A DNA stretch of 64,000 bases from Marinovum sp034669705 (GCF_034669705.1 NZ_JAXMOR010000016.1:1-64000), one strand, 5' to 3'; counted from the first letter of the stretch, positions 16,499-25,498 are shown. Numbers and translations are program-made. Notes: generated by a model not told the origin, from the letters alone.

Positions 16499-18010
16499 AT
16501 GTTCGACATTCTCCTCTCCGGGCTCGACAGCTTCCAGTCCTGGCAAGTCATCGGCGGCGTGATCTTCGGCACCGTGATCGGCATGGTGGTGGGCGTGCTG
16601 CCCGGCCTCGGCCCGCTGATCGGCATCATCCTGATGCTGCCGGTGACCTTCCACATGGAGCCGGTTGCCGGCATGGGCATGCTGATGTCGATCTTCGTGG
16701 CAGGCTCCTGCGGCGGGGCGATCTCGGCCATCGTGCTGCGCATTCCCGGCACGCCGCTGGCCGCCGCGACGCTGCTCGACGGCTATCCCATGGCCAAGAA
16801 CGGCCGCGCGGCGGATGCCATCGGCCTCGCCATCGCCTCTTCCGCCCTCGCGGGCGTCCTCGGCGGGGTGGTGATGATCCTCGGTGCCCCGGCGCTGGCG
16901 GCGGTGGCCACGAATTTCGGACCGCCAGAGTATTTCGCCCTGGCGATCACCGGCCTTCTGTCGATCTCGGTTGTGTCCAACGAGAGCACGATCAAGGGGC
17001 TGATGACCGGAGCCCTAGGCGTGCTGATTGCCATGGTGGGGTCCGACCCGCTGTCGAACGCGGCGCGGTTCACATTCGGCACCAATGCGCTGTCGGGCGG
17101 CATCCACATCGTCGCCATCATCGTCGGGCTCTTTGCCTTGTCAGAGGCCGCGTTCCAGATCCTCGAAGGCGGCTTCCGCAAGAAGCCAGAGGTGCAGGAC
17201 GTCCGGGTCTCGATGCGCTCGCTCTGGATGGCGTTGCGGCACTGGAAGAACCTGCTGCGCTCCTCGACCATCGGTGTCTTTTTCGGAGCCTTGCCGGGCG
17301 CCTCGGGCATCATCGCATCGTTCACCGCCTATGCCATCGCGCGCAGCCGGCCGTTGAAGGGCGACGCGCCTTATGGCGAAGGCGCCGAGGGCGGGGTTGT
17401 CGCAACCGAATCCGCCAACAACGCGGCCTGCGGCGGGGCGATGATCCCGACGCTGGCGCTGGCGATCCCGGGCGATGCGGCCACGGCCGTTCTGCTCGGC
17501 GCATTGCTGCTGCTGGGACTGGTGCCGGGGCCGCAGATGTTCGCGCTCTCGGGCGATGCGGTGGGGGGCATCTTCCTCGCGTTTCTGGTGTCCAACGTGG
17601 TGCTGTTCTTCGTCGGCATGCTGATGACGCCGCTGTTCGTGCGGGTGCTGAAGGTGCGCAAGCAGTACCTCGTGCCCAGCGTTCTTTTGCTGTCGATCGT
17701 CGGTGTCTACTCGGTGCAGTCGCGGGTCGATGACCTCTGGGTCATGCTGATCTTCGGTGTGCTGGGCTTCGCCCTGCGCCGCTATGGCTATCCGCTGGCG
17801 CCCATCGTGATCGGTCTGATCCTCGGCCCCATTGCCGAGGGCAGCTACCGCCGCACGCTGCTATTTTCCGACAACGGCCCGTGGTTCATCCTCGAACGGC
17901 CCATCGCCACGACCATCCTTGCCATCGACCTGCTGGTGCTGATTGTGGCCTTCACGCCATCCGAATGGCGCCGGAGCGCGCTGGGCTGGGTGCGGCTGAA
18001 GCGCAGCTGA
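16499..18010 (+). CDS. Tripartite tricarboxylate transporter large permease subunit (TctA), set 1
   Basis: A 503-residue polytopic membrane protein with about 10-12 hydrophobic segments. The family signatures are visible: GVLPGLGPLIGIILMLP near the start, RIPGTPLAAATLLDGYP (about 82-98) and, in the second half, GALPGASGIIASFTAYA with ESANNAACGGAMIPTLALAIPG. It is the translocating subunit of an ion-coupled importer served by the TctC protein upstream. The paralogue at 42925-44433 is clearly closer to it than the one at 25499-26938. Confidence 0.93.
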   Translation: MFDILLSGLDSFQSWQVIGGVIFGTVIGMVVGVLPGLGPLIGIILMLPVTFHMEPVAGMGMLMSIFVAGSCGGAISAIVLRIPGTPLAAATLLDGYPMAKNGRAADAIGLAIASSALAGVLGGVVMILGAPALAAVATNFGPPEYFALAITGLLSISVVSNESTIKGLMTGALGVLIAMVGSDPLSNAARFTFGTNALSGGIHIVAIIVGLFALSEAAFQILEGGFRKKPEVQDVRVSMRSLWMALRHWKNLLRSSTIGVFFGALPGASGIIASFTAYAIARSRPLKGDAPYGEGAEGGVVATESANNAACGGAMIPTLALAIPGDAATAVLLGALLLLGLVPGPQMFALSGDAVGGIFLAFLVSNVVLFFVGMLMTPLFVRVLKVRKQYLVPSVLLLSIVGVYSVQSRVDDLWVMLIFGVLGFALRRYGYPLAPIVIGLILGPIAEGSYRRTLLFSDNGPWFILERPIATTILAIDLLVLIVAFTPSEWRRSALGWVRLKRS

Positions 18011-18506
18011 CGGCAGGGCATTTCACCGCATGATTTGAGAGGGGATCAAGGGTCTCTTCATGCGTCCGCCGGGCCTCCTGCGGTCGCAGGCCGGACGTCG
18101 CGAGGCTGTTTCTTCGGCACAAGATTCCGTTGACCCGGATCTCGACCGGCGGGCCGCTGGCGCGCTGAGCGTTCTGGCCGCCAGCAAGGCGGCGATGGTC
18201 TTGGGCGACTTCGATTGGCAGGTCCGCAAGCAAGGGCGGGACCACCGCCAAGGCGAATCGGTCTTCTGGCCGCGGACCCCGTCTGGCAAGCCGCCGGAAC
18301 CCAAATTCGCATCACTCACGTAACTCCATTCAACGCCCTCGGCACCGCCGAGATCGCCCGCGTGGTATGACGCCAGCGGGGGTGAGGGGCCTCTCGCGCC
18401 TCCCGTGGAAATCCCGCGGCAACGCCGAAATCACAATCAGCCACCGATTTTCCTTGCATTGAGTTCTGCTTGAGTTTTTACTGAGTACTCAGTTAAGGAG
18501 GGCACT
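18011..18506. other. Intergenic region before the GntR gene
   Basis: About 500 bases. No gene is recognised on either strand; an 87-codon plus-strand frame (18060-18323) has no family resemblance. The right end becomes A+T-richer and holds the palindrome at 18480-18493 and the ribosome site of the GntR gene. Confidence 0.4.
18480..18493. promoter_or_regulatory. Perfect 14-bp palindrome overlapping the GntR leader
   Basis: ACTGAGTACTCAGT is a perfect palindrome within an A+T-rich leader, immediately before the AAGGAGGG ribosome site of the GntR gene. The GT-AC centre fits sites bound by FadR-type GntR proteins, so autoregulation is likely. Confidence 0.6.
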
Positions 18507-19166
18507 GTGGCTCAACCACTTCGAAACACCGCCTACAAGAACTTCAAGCAGAAGCTCTTCGACAAGTCGCTGCTTCCCGGTGCTTTCGTGAGCCAGCGCG
18601 AGCTCTGCGAAATCCTGGAGTGCCCTATGGGGGCCGTCCGCGAGGCGCTGAAGAGGCTTGAGGCCGAGGGGTTGATCAACCTCCTGCCCCAGCGCGGCAT
18701 CCAGATCGCCGATATCAACGTGAAGTTCATCAACGAAGCCTTTCAGTTCCGGCTGATGATCGAGCTTGATGCCGTCAGGCGGATGGTGGCGGAACCCGAC
18801 AAGGCGCTGCTGACGTCCCTGCTCGGCAAGACACAGGACCTGAAAGAACGCGCGGTGAAAGCCGATGCGGCCGATGTGGCGCTGATGCAGGAAGGGCTCG
18901 ACGTCGATCTTGAGCTGCACGCCGGGCTGGTGGGGGCAATCGGCAATTCGCTGGTGGCCGACACCTATGGCTCGATCGACGACCGCATCCGTCTGATCCG
19001 CCTGAACGGCCGGTTCTATGCCACCCGGCTGGCCGAGGCGATGGACGAGCACCTCAACATCATTGCCGCGCTGCTCGACCGCGACGAAGACGCCAGCGTT
19101 CAGGCGATGGAGGCGCATATCCGCACCTCCTGGCGCCGCTCTCTCGGAAACGAGGTCAACGGATGA
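18507..19166 (+). CDS. GntR-family (FadR/FCD subgroup) transcriptional regulator
   Basis: A 219-residue regulator with an N-terminal winged helix (about 5-70: LLPGAFVSQRELCEILECPM, VREALKRLEAEGLI) and a C-terminal all-helical FCD domain (about 80-210). FCD metal/ligand residues are plausible at D103-H120-type positions, but I cannot assign them firmly. The start is GTG at 18507, set by AAGGAGGG (18495-18502). Its TGA overlaps the ATG of the sulfatase gene by four bases, so the regulator is the first gene of the sulfatase-ABC operon and probably senses the substrate or its product. Confidence 0.9.
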   Translation: MAQPLRNTAYKNFKQKLFDKSLLPGAFVSQRELCEILECPMGAVREALKRLEAEGLINLLPQRGIQIADINVKFINEAFQFRLMIELDAVRRMVAEPDKALLTSLLGKTQDLKERAVKADAADVALMQEGLDVDLELHAGLVGAIGNSLVADTYGSIDDRIRLIRLNGRFYATRLAEAMDEHLNIIAALLDRDEDASVQAMEAHIRTSWRRSLGNEVNG

Positions 19167-20641
19167 GCCGACCCAATATCCTCTTCATCTTCTCCGACCA
19201 GCACGCTCAGAAGGTCTCGGGCTGTTACGGCGACGCGGTGGTACAGACGCCCAACATCGACCGTCTGGCGCGCGAAGGCGTGCGCTTCGACAATGCCTAT
19301 TGCCCCTCGCCGATCTGCGTGCCGAGCCGGATGTCGATGCTCACGGCGCGCTGGCCGTACCGGCAGGAGTGCTGGGCCAACGACGATATCCTGCGCTCGG
19401 ACCTGCCAAGCTGGCCACATGCGGCCGGGGCCGCGGGCTATGACCCGGTGCTGATCGGGCGGATGCATGCCATCGGGCCGGATCAGCTGCATGGCTACCG
19501 CGAGCGGCAGATCGGCGATCACTCGCCCAACTATCCCGGTGCAGCGCGGCAATCGCTGGGCGCGCTGGCGGGCACCAATGACCCCAACCCCGAGTCCATC
19601 GCCAAATCCGGCCCCGGCAACAGCGCTTATCAGAGCAAGGACCGGGACGTCACCGACGCGGCCGTCCGCTGGCTGCACGACACCGGCGCGGCCCGGGCGG
19701 CGGCGGGCGACCCCTTCTGCCTGACCGTCGGCTACATGCTGCCGCATCCGCCCTATGTGGCGGACCCCGAGGCCTATGCGCTCTACAAGGGCCGCGTGCC
19801 CGAGCCGCGGCTCGGGGCCGATGCGGCGGATGGCTGGCATGACTGGTGGCGCAGCGCGCGCGAGATCGACGAGGTGCCGCAGGGCGATCGCGACCGGGCC
19901 CGCGCCGCCTATTGGGCGCTGGTGCACCGGCTCGACGAGATGATCGGCGAGGTGCTGGCGGCGCTGGAGGCCATCGGCGAGCTGGACAACACGCTGATCG
20001 TCTATGCCTCTGACCATGGCGACCATCTGGGCGAGCGCGGCTTGTGGTGGAAGCACACCTTCTTCGAGGAGAGCGTCAAGGTGCCCCTGATCATGCGGCT
20101 GCCCGGGCAGGTGCCCGCCGGCGAGACCCGCGAGCAGGTGGTCAATCTGGTCGACCTGAGCCAGACCATGATCGAGGTGATGGGCGGCGCGCCCCTGCCG
20201 CATGCGGACGGGCGCAGTTTCTGGGCTGTCGCGCAGGATGGCACCGCGCCATGGACCAACGAGACCTTCAGCGAATATTGCACCGATGCCGTGCCCGCCT
20301 GGACCGGGGGGCGCGCGGTGCAGCAGCGGATGATCCGCCGCGAGAACTGGAAGCTCTCGCTCTATGACGGCGAGCCGCCGCTGCTGTTCGATCTGGCAAC
20401 GGACCCGGACGAGTTGGTCAACCGCGCCGAGGATCCGGCCTGTGCCGCCATTCGAAGCGAGCTTGAGGCTGCGCTGACTGCGGATTGGTCGGTCGAGGCC
20501 GTCGCCGCACGGATGCGCGCGCGTCGGGCCGAGAAGGACCTGCTGGCCAGCTGGAGCGCGCAGGTCCAGCCGGGCAGCAGCCACATCTGGAATTTCACAC
20601 CGGGGATCAACCGGTTGGAGACCTGCTCTCAGGAGGAATGA
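19163..20641 (+). CDS. Type I sulfatase 1 (formylglycine-dependent, cytosolic)
   Basis: A 492-residue alkaline-phosphatase-superfamily sulfatase that hydrolyses sulfate esters. The maturation motif C52-V-P-S-R56 provides the cysteine converted to formylglycine. The N-terminal metal motif is FSDQH (10-14, D12/Q13) and the second is SDHGDHLGE (283-291). The protein starts directly with MSRPNILFIF and has no signal peptide, so it should act in the cytosol. Phosphonate/phosphodiester hydrolases share this fold, so the reaction is not certain. It is coupled to the GntR gene and followed by an NMT1-type ABC importer, which suggests uptake of a small sulfated compound. No maturation enzyme is encoded in the window. 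Confidence 0.88.
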   Translation: MSRPNILFIFSDQHAQKVSGCYGDAVVQTPNIDRLAREGVRFDNAYCPSPICVPSRMSMLTARWPYRQECWANDDILRSDLPSWPHAAGAAGYDPVLIGRMHAIGPDQLHGYRERQIGDHSPNYPGAARQSLGALAGTNDPNPESIAKSGPGNSAYQSKDRDVTDAAVRWLHDTGAARAAAGDPFCLTVGYMLPHPPYVADPEAYALYKGRVPEPRLGADAADGWHDWWRSAREIDEVPQGDRDRARAAYWALVHRLDEMIGEVLAALEAIGELDNTLIVYASDHGDHLGERGLWWKHTFFEESVKVPLIMRLPGQVPAGETREQVVNLVDLSQTMIEVMGGAPLPHADGRSFWAVAQDGTAPWTNETFSEYCTDAVPAWTGGRAVQQRMIRRENWKLSLYDGEPPLLFDLATDPDELVNRAEDPACAAIRSELEAALTADWSVEAVAARMRARRAEKDLLASWSAQVQPGSSHIWNFTPGINRLETCSQEE

Positions 20642-20667
20642 GAGCGTCACTTTAGGGAGGAGACATC

Positions 20668-21623
20668 ATGAAGACCTTAATACTTGCCGCCATGGCGGCC
20701 GTCCTGAGCGCGGGCAGTGCCGTTGCGCAGGACATGCTGCCGCTGAAGATCGGTGCCGCGGGCGCCGTCGATCACGCGCCCATTTTCGTGGGTGTCGAGC
20801 AGGGCATCTTTGCCGATCACGGACTTGATGCCGAAGTGGTCATGTACCAGTCCGGCGTCGACATGCTCAACGGGCTGCTGAACGGCGCGCAGGACGTCAA
20901 CGCCATGGGATCGGTGCCCTATCTGACCGGCCTCGCCCGCGGCTTTCCTTTGGTGCTGATCGCCCATCTGCACGGCGACCCCAACCGGGATGAATACACC
21001 GACAACCAGTCGATCGTGGCCTCTGCGGATTCGGGTATCGCCAAGGGTGACATTGCCGCGCTGGAAGGCAAGCGCATCGGACTGCCGCGTGGCACCGGGG
21101 CCGAGGGCTTCCTGCTGGGCGTGCTGGGGTCTGCCGGGCTCGAGGAAAGCGACGTGCAGCTGATCAATGTGCCCCCGGCCGAGCTTGTCACCGCGCTGAA
21201 CCAGAACGACGTCGATGCAGTGGCGATCTGGCAACCCTGGGGTGCGACCGCCGCGAAAGCATCGCTGCCGAAAAGACCCAGGAGCTCGAGAAGTTCATGG
21301 CTGCCTTCGCGGAATCGCAGGCCTGGGTGCGTTCGAACCGTGACGAGGCGGCAGAGATCAGCATGCGCTGGATCTCGGGCGTCGATCTGGACACCATGAA
21401 GCTGGCGCTCAGCGGATCGGCGCTCGATCCGCGGATCTCGACCTACACCGCCGAGATGTACCAGGCAAAGACCCTGCCGTTCCTGATGGGGCTGGGCCGC
21501 ATCGACGAGAACTTCGATCCCTCGGGTTCGATCAACACCTCGTTCCTCGCCGCCGCGGAAAAGGCCAATCCCGACGCCTTTGCCGATCTCGAGCCGATCC
21601 CCGACGACCGCAAGGCCTATTGA
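20668..21623 (+). pseudogene. ABC transporter NMT1/TauA-type substrate-binding protein, frameshifted
   Basis: The first frame (20668 onward) gives a signal peptide (1-20, cleaved after AVA) and a NrtA/SsuA/TauA-like binding protein up to IWQPWGATAA. Near 21250-21256 the homologous sequence leaves this frame and continues one frame over as ESIAAEKTQELEKFMAAFAE through to the stop at 21623. Inserting a single C into the local GCCGC run would restore one protein of about 318 residues. The first frame alone ends at 21399 with unrelated residues. This is a one-base deletion, either a real mutation that cripples the importer or a sequencing error. The ATPase and both permease genes that follow are intact. 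Confidence 0.85.
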
Positions 21624-21630
21624 GGACACC

Positions 21631-22425
21631 ATGATGATGACCGCAGTCCGAGAACCCAAGATCTCGCTTTCCGATGTCACGCTCGTCCACACCAACGAAG
21701 AGCGCCGGCAGGAAAACGTCGCCGTAGAGGACCTGACACTCGACATCAACGAGGGAGAGTTTCTCTGTGTCGTGGGCCCCTCGGGCTGCGGGAAATCCAC
21801 CCTGCTGTCCGCCATCGCGGGCTTCATGAAGCCGCGCCTCGGCACGGTGACGATGAACGGCCGGAAAATCGACAAACCCGGCGCCGACCGTGGTGTGGTG
21901 TTCCAGGAATATGCGCTGCTGCCGTGGAAGACTGTGCTCGACAATGTCGCCATCGGCTTGCGATATCGCGGCGTGCCCAAGGCCGAGCGGGAGAAGACCG
22001 CGCGTGAATACCTTGCCATGGCGCGGCTGTCCGAGGCGGCGGACAAGTATCCGCATGAGCTTTCGGGTGGCATGCGCCAGCGCGTGGCGGTGGCCCGCAC
22101 CTTGGCCAACACGCCCGAAATCATGATGATGGACGAGCCCTTCGCCGCGGTCGATGCGCAGACCCGCCTGACCCTGCAGGAAGAGCTTCTGCGGGTCTGG
22201 GCGAGCAACCCGATTACCGTGCTCTTCATCACCCACTCTGTGGAAGAGGCGGTGTTCCTCGCCGACAGGGTGGCGGTGCTGACCCCCGGGCCGGGCCGGC
22301 TGCGCTCGGTCGTCGACATCGACATCCCGCGCGAGGACCGGCATTGGGACACGATCTCCAACACCCCGCGGTTCGTGGAATTGCGCGACCATGTGATGAA
22401 GCTGGTCCGGGACCCGAGCCGATGA
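21631..22425 (+). CDS. ABC transporter ATP-binding protein (nitrate/sulfonate/taurine type)
   Basis: A 264-residue cytosolic ATPase. Walker A GPSGCGKST is at 49-57, the Q-loop FQEYALLPWK at 91-100, the signature LSGGMRQ at 144-150 and Walker B MMMDEP at 165-170, followed by the switch histidine in ITHSVEEA. The sequence is of the SsuB/TauB/NrtD class. I chose the first of three clustered ATG codons (21631), seven bases after the binding-protein stop. It shares the operon with two permeases and the frameshifted binding protein. Its own stop overlaps the small membrane-protein gene (ATGA). Confidence 0.92.
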   Translation: MMMTAVREPKISLSDVTLVHTNEERRQENVAVEDLTLDINEGEFLCVVGPSGCGKSTLLSAIAGFMKPRLGTVTMNGRKIDKPGADRGVVFQEYALLPWKTVLDNVAIGLRYRGVPKAEREKTAREYLAMARLSEAADKYPHELSGGMRQRVAVARTLANTPEIMMMDEPFAAVDAQTRLTLQEELLRVWASNPITVLFITHSVEEAVFLADRVAVLTPGPGRLRSVVDIDIPREDRHWDTISNTPRFVELRDHVMKLVRDPSR

Positions 22426-22748
22426 TCGCCCGCATCCCCGAGGCCTGGCGGACGCCGGTGCTGACCGTTTCCACCGTCGCGCTGGCGATGGCCGGCGCCG
22501 CGGTGGTCGGCGGGATGAACGCCCGCGACGCCCTGGCCGGTGTCGATCTGAGCCGCAAGCCGCTCGACGTCACCGTCCGCCTGCCGTTCGAGCCCGAGCG
22601 GTTTCACCTCGAGGCCTTTCAGGAGGTTGGCCGCTACCAGGGCTGGACCGAGGATGGTGCAGTGATCCGTGCCGCCGATCCCGAGGGCCTCAGGCGGCTG
22701 GCCCGCAACTACTGGGTGGATGAGATCGCCGCCCTGGAGATCGACTGA
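22422..22748 (+). CDS. Small membrane-anchored protein within the ABC operon, function unknown
   Basis: A 108-residue protein with one N-terminal hydrophobic segment (about 13-32) and a soluble, probably periplasmic, tail of about 75 residues (VTVRLPFEPERFHLEAFQEV). I do not recognise the family. It overlaps the ATPase stop by four bases and the next permease start by one base (TGATG), so it is translated as an integral part of the importer operon. It could be an accessory subunit or a docking factor for the binding protein; both ideas are inference. Confidence 0.75.
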   Translation: MIARIPEAWRTPVLTVSTVALAMAGAAVVGGMNARDALAGVDLSRKPLDVTVRLPFEPERFHLEAFQEVGRYQGWTEDGAVIRAADPEGLRRLARNYWVDEIAALEID

Positions 22749-23572
22749 TGGCTGACACTGCCTTTTCCCCGCCCCCGACCCGCCGGCTGCCGCTGCCCGG
22801 TCGCGCCCAGCGGCGCGGTGCGCTTGGCATCCTCGTCGTTCTGGCGCTCTGGCAGATCTCGGTCTGGCTGATCGACCTGCCGGCCTATTTCTACCCAGCG
22901 CCCACCGACGTCTTCGCGGCCTTTGTCGAACTCATGCACAAGGGCATCCTGCCCGCCTACCTGCTGGACAGTGCCGGGCGTTACGGCGCCGGCGTTGCCC
23001 TCGGGCTGAGCATGGGCGTGGGCTTCGGCCTGCTGATCGGGCTGTCGCGCTTCTGGTCGCGGCTGCTGGCGCCGCTGATCAACTTCTTCTATGCGATTGT
23101 CGAGGTTGCATGGATCCCGCTCTTGGTGATCTGGATCGGCTATGGCTTCAACACCATCCTGATCGCCATCACCTACGTGGTCTTCTTCCCGGTGCTCTAC
23201 AACACGCTGACCGGCGTGCGCACGGTGCAGCCGGTGCTGATCAATGCCATGCGCACCCTCGGCGCCAACCGCCGGCAGGTGGTGACCAGCGTGATCCTGC
23301 CCTCGGCGCTGCCCAACATCATCACCGGCTTCCGCGTCGGCGCGGGCTTTGCCTTCCGCGGGCTGATCTTCGCCGAGATGATCGCTGCCGGGTCTGGCCT
23401 CGGCTTTTTGATCTTCGAGGGCGCCACCACGCGCCAGACCGACCGGGTGGTCGTCGGCATGATCATGATGGGCCTGCTCTGGCTGCTGCTCGACCGGCTG
23501 CTGCTGCGCCCCGTCGAACGCGCCACCATCGAACGCTGGGGCCTCATCCGTGCACAGGGAGACGGCGCATGA
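22748..23572 (+). CDS. ABC transporter permease (SsuC/TauC type), first of two
   Basis: A 274-residue inner-membrane permease with about six transmembrane segments. The cytoplasmic EAA loop reads NAMRTLGANRRQVVTSVILPSALP, and a second typical region is GLIFAEMIAAGSGLGFLIFEG. It belongs to the binding-protein-dependent BPD_transp_1 family, SsuC/TauC subgroup. The start overlaps the preceding small protein stop by one base and its end overlaps the second permease. Two different permease genes imply a heterodimeric channel. Confidence 0.9.
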   Translation: MADTAFSPPPTRRLPLPGRAQRRGALGILVVLALWQISVWLIDLPAYFYPAPTDVFAAFVELMHKGILPAYLLDSAGRYGAGVALGLSMGVGFGLLIGLSRFWSRLLAPLINFFYAIVEVAWIPLLVIWIGYGFNTILIAITYVVFFPVLYNTLTGVRTVQPVLINAMRTLGANRRQVVTSVILPSALPNIITGFRVGAGFAFRGLIFAEMIAAGSGLGFLIFEGATTRQTDRVVVGMIMMGLLWLLLDRLLLRPVERATIERWGLIRAQGDGA

Positions 23573-24369
23573 CCGCGATTGCCATCACACCGCCACCGGC
23601 GAAACCCCGCATCGACCCGGGCCTGATCACCGGCGCTCTGCCCTTCGTCGTGCTGATCACGCTCTGGGCGCTGGCCCCGACGCTGAGCGACATCCCGGCC
23701 TACAAGCTGCCCTCGCCGATGAAGGTCTGGACCACCTTCACCGACATGCTGGCCAACGGCAGCCTGCTGCCCGACGTCTGGGCCAGCCTCAAGCGGCTCG
23801 CGGTGGGCTATCTGCTGGGCAACCTGATCGCCATTCCGCTGGGGCTGGCCATCGCGCTCAATCGCGCCGTGGCCGAGACGCTGACCCCGGTGCTCAGCTT
23901 CTTCCAGTCGATTGCCGGCATCGCCTGGGTGCCGCTGGCGATCATCTGGTTCGGGGTCGGTCAGGGATCGGTGCTCTTCGTGATCGCCAACACGATCTTC
24001 TTTGCCTCGATCTATTCGACCGTGATCGGCGTGCAGTCGATCCCGCAGGTGCTTTACCGCGCGGCGCTCAGCCATGGCGCAAGCCGCTGGGACGTGGTGC
24101 GGACAGTGGTCGTGCCCGGCGCGCTGGTGCAGATCCTCGTCGGCCTGCGCACCTCGATGGCCTATGGCTGGCGCGCGCTGGTTGCCGCCGAGATGATCGC
24201 CGGCTCCGACGGCATCGGCTACATGACCCTCGAGGCGGTGCAATGGTACCAGACCGAGATCGTGATCCTCGGGATGATCCTGATCGGCATCCTCTGGCTG
24301 CTGCTGGATTACACGATCTTCCGTCCAATCGAAAAAGTCACGGTCCGCCGCTGGGGGCTGATGTCCTGA
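23569..24369 (+). CDS. ABC transporter permease (SsuC/TauC type), second of two
   Basis: A 266-residue permease related to the preceding one, with six or so hydrophobic segments. The EAA loop reads RAALSHGASRWDVVRTVVVPGALV, followed by RALVAAEMIAGSDGIGYMTLEA. The ATG at 23569 overlaps the TGA of the first permease; a longer frame upstream is only a shadow of that gene. With its partner it forms the membrane channel for the NMT1/TauA-type importer. It ends the operon core before a hairpin and a Tct transporter. Confidence 0.9.
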   Translation: MTAIAITPPPAKPRIDPGLITGALPFVVLITLWALAPTLSDIPAYKLPSPMKVWTTFTDMLANGSLLPDVWASLKRLAVGYLLGNLIAIPLGLAIALNRAVAETLTPVLSFFQSIAGIAWVPLAIIWFGVGQGSVLFVIANTIFFASIYSTVIGVQSIPQVLYRAALSHGASRWDVVRTVVVPGALVQILVGLRTSMAYGWRALVAAEMIAGSDGIGYMTLEAVQWYQTEIVILGMILIGILWLLLDYTIFRPIEKVTVRRWGLMS

Positions 24370-24382
24370 CGCGCCGAGACAC

Positions 24383-24414
24383 CGGCGGGGCCGTGCCACC
24401 CGCACGGACCGCCG
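24383..24414 (+). terminator. Imperfect hairpin after the second permease gene
   Basis: CGGCGG (24383-24388) pairs with CCGCCG (24409-24414) and an inner CCGTG (24391-24395) pairs with CACGG (24403-24407). No T-run follows, so it may be a weak terminator or an mRNA-end stabiliser between the ABC genes and the Tct genes. Confidence 0.4.
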
Positions 24415-24474
24415 CGCCTTGCCTACTGCCGCGGTGAATGACGCGGTCCACATGCATCACAGGAGGAGACCAAG

Positions 24475-25431
24475 ATGCTGAACAAAATGACCCACCGCGC
24501 CGCGGCCCTGGCATTTGCAGCCGCAGCGCTGGCCGCAGGTGCCGCACAGGCACAGCAGTACCCGTCAGAGCCGGTAAGGGTGACCGTGCCCTTCGGCGCC
24601 GGCGGCGGCACCGACACGCTGGTGCGTACCCTGCAGCCCTATGTCGAGGCGGCGCTCGGCGGTGACCTTGTCGTGCTCAACAAGCCCGGTGCCGGCTCGG
24701 TGACGGGCAGCCGCGCGGCTTCGGGCGAAGATGCTGACGGCTACAACCTTCTGGTCAACCACGCCACGCTCCTGACCAACATGGCGGTGGGCAAGGCCGA
24801 CTTCGGCCTCGACGCCTTCGAGATCGCGGGGTCCACAACCGCGATTCCGCTGGTGGTGGCCACGCCCGCCACCTCCCCGATCAATTCGCTGGACGCGCTG
24901 AGAGACGCGCTGGCGGGCGGTGATCCGGTGATCGCCGGCGTCAACATCGGCGCGGTGAACCATTTCGCGCTGCTGATGGTCGAAGATGCATTGGGTGCCG
25001 GTGACTTCCGCTATGTCCAGACCGGCGGCGGGGCGGCAACCACCGCGGCGCTTTTGGGCGGACAGATTTCCGTCGGCGTGCTGTCTGCCGCCGAGGCCAA
25101 GCCGCTGAGCGAGGCCGGCGAGGTTCAGGTCATCGCCGCCCTGCAGGACGCCCCCATCGACAGCCTGCCGGACGTCCCGACCGCCGCCGAACAGGGCGCC
25201 GACGTCAGCCTGGCGATCGAGCACACGTGGTACTTCCCCAAGGGCACGCCCGACGCCGTTGTCGACCGGATGAGCGAGGCCCTGGGCACCGCGATGAATG
25301 ACGGTGAGTTGCAGCAGACACTGGCCGGACGCGGCATGTCGGCCGTGTTCTACCCGGCGGCCGAGGCCGCGGACTGGACCGCGGCGACGCTCGAGCGGCT
25401 CTCCTCCGTTGCCGAAGGCATGGGCGACTGA
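24475..25431 (+). CDS. Tripartite tricarboxylate transporter substrate-binding protein (TctC/Bug), set 2
   Basis: A 318-residue periplasmic Bug-family protein. The signal peptide is about 1-26 (cleavage after AQA), and the mature start YPSEPVRVTVPFGAGGGTDTLVR is classical, more so than in sets 1 and 3. AGGAGGAGA (24461-24469) precedes the ATG. It serves the TctA/TctB pair encoded next. The substrate is unknown; the location after sulfatase 1 and an ABC importer suggests a further substrate of the same pathway. Confidence 0.92.
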   Translation: MLNKMTHRAAALAFAAAALAAGAAQAQQYPSEPVRVTVPFGAGGGTDTLVRTLQPYVEAALGGDLVVLNKPGAGSVTGSRAASGEDADGYNLLVNHATLLTNMAVGKADFGLDAFEIAGSTTAIPLVVATPATSPINSLDALRDALAGGDPVIAGVNIGAVNHFALLMVEDALGAGDFRYVQTGGGAATTAALLGGQISVGVLSAAEAKPLSEAGEVQVIAALQDAPIDSLPDVPTAAEQGADVSLAIEHTWYFPKGTPDAVVDRMSEALGTAMNDGELQQTLAGRGMSAVFYPAAEAADWTAATLERLSSVAEGMGD

Positions 25432-25440
25432 GGCCGCATA

Positions 25441-25470
25441 GGGTCCGGCGCGCGCAGGCGCATCGGACCC
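25441..25470 (+). promoter_or_regulatory. Hairpin between binding-protein and permease genes (set 2)
   Basis: Perfect 7-bp arms GGGTCCG (25441-25447) and CGGACCC (25464-25470) enclose a G+C-rich loop. It lies in the 67-base gap between tctC and tctA, with no T-run, like the other binding-protein/permease junctions here. Confidence 0.5.
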
Positions 25471-25498
25471 GACCACCGCCGGGAAAGGAAAGCAGGCC

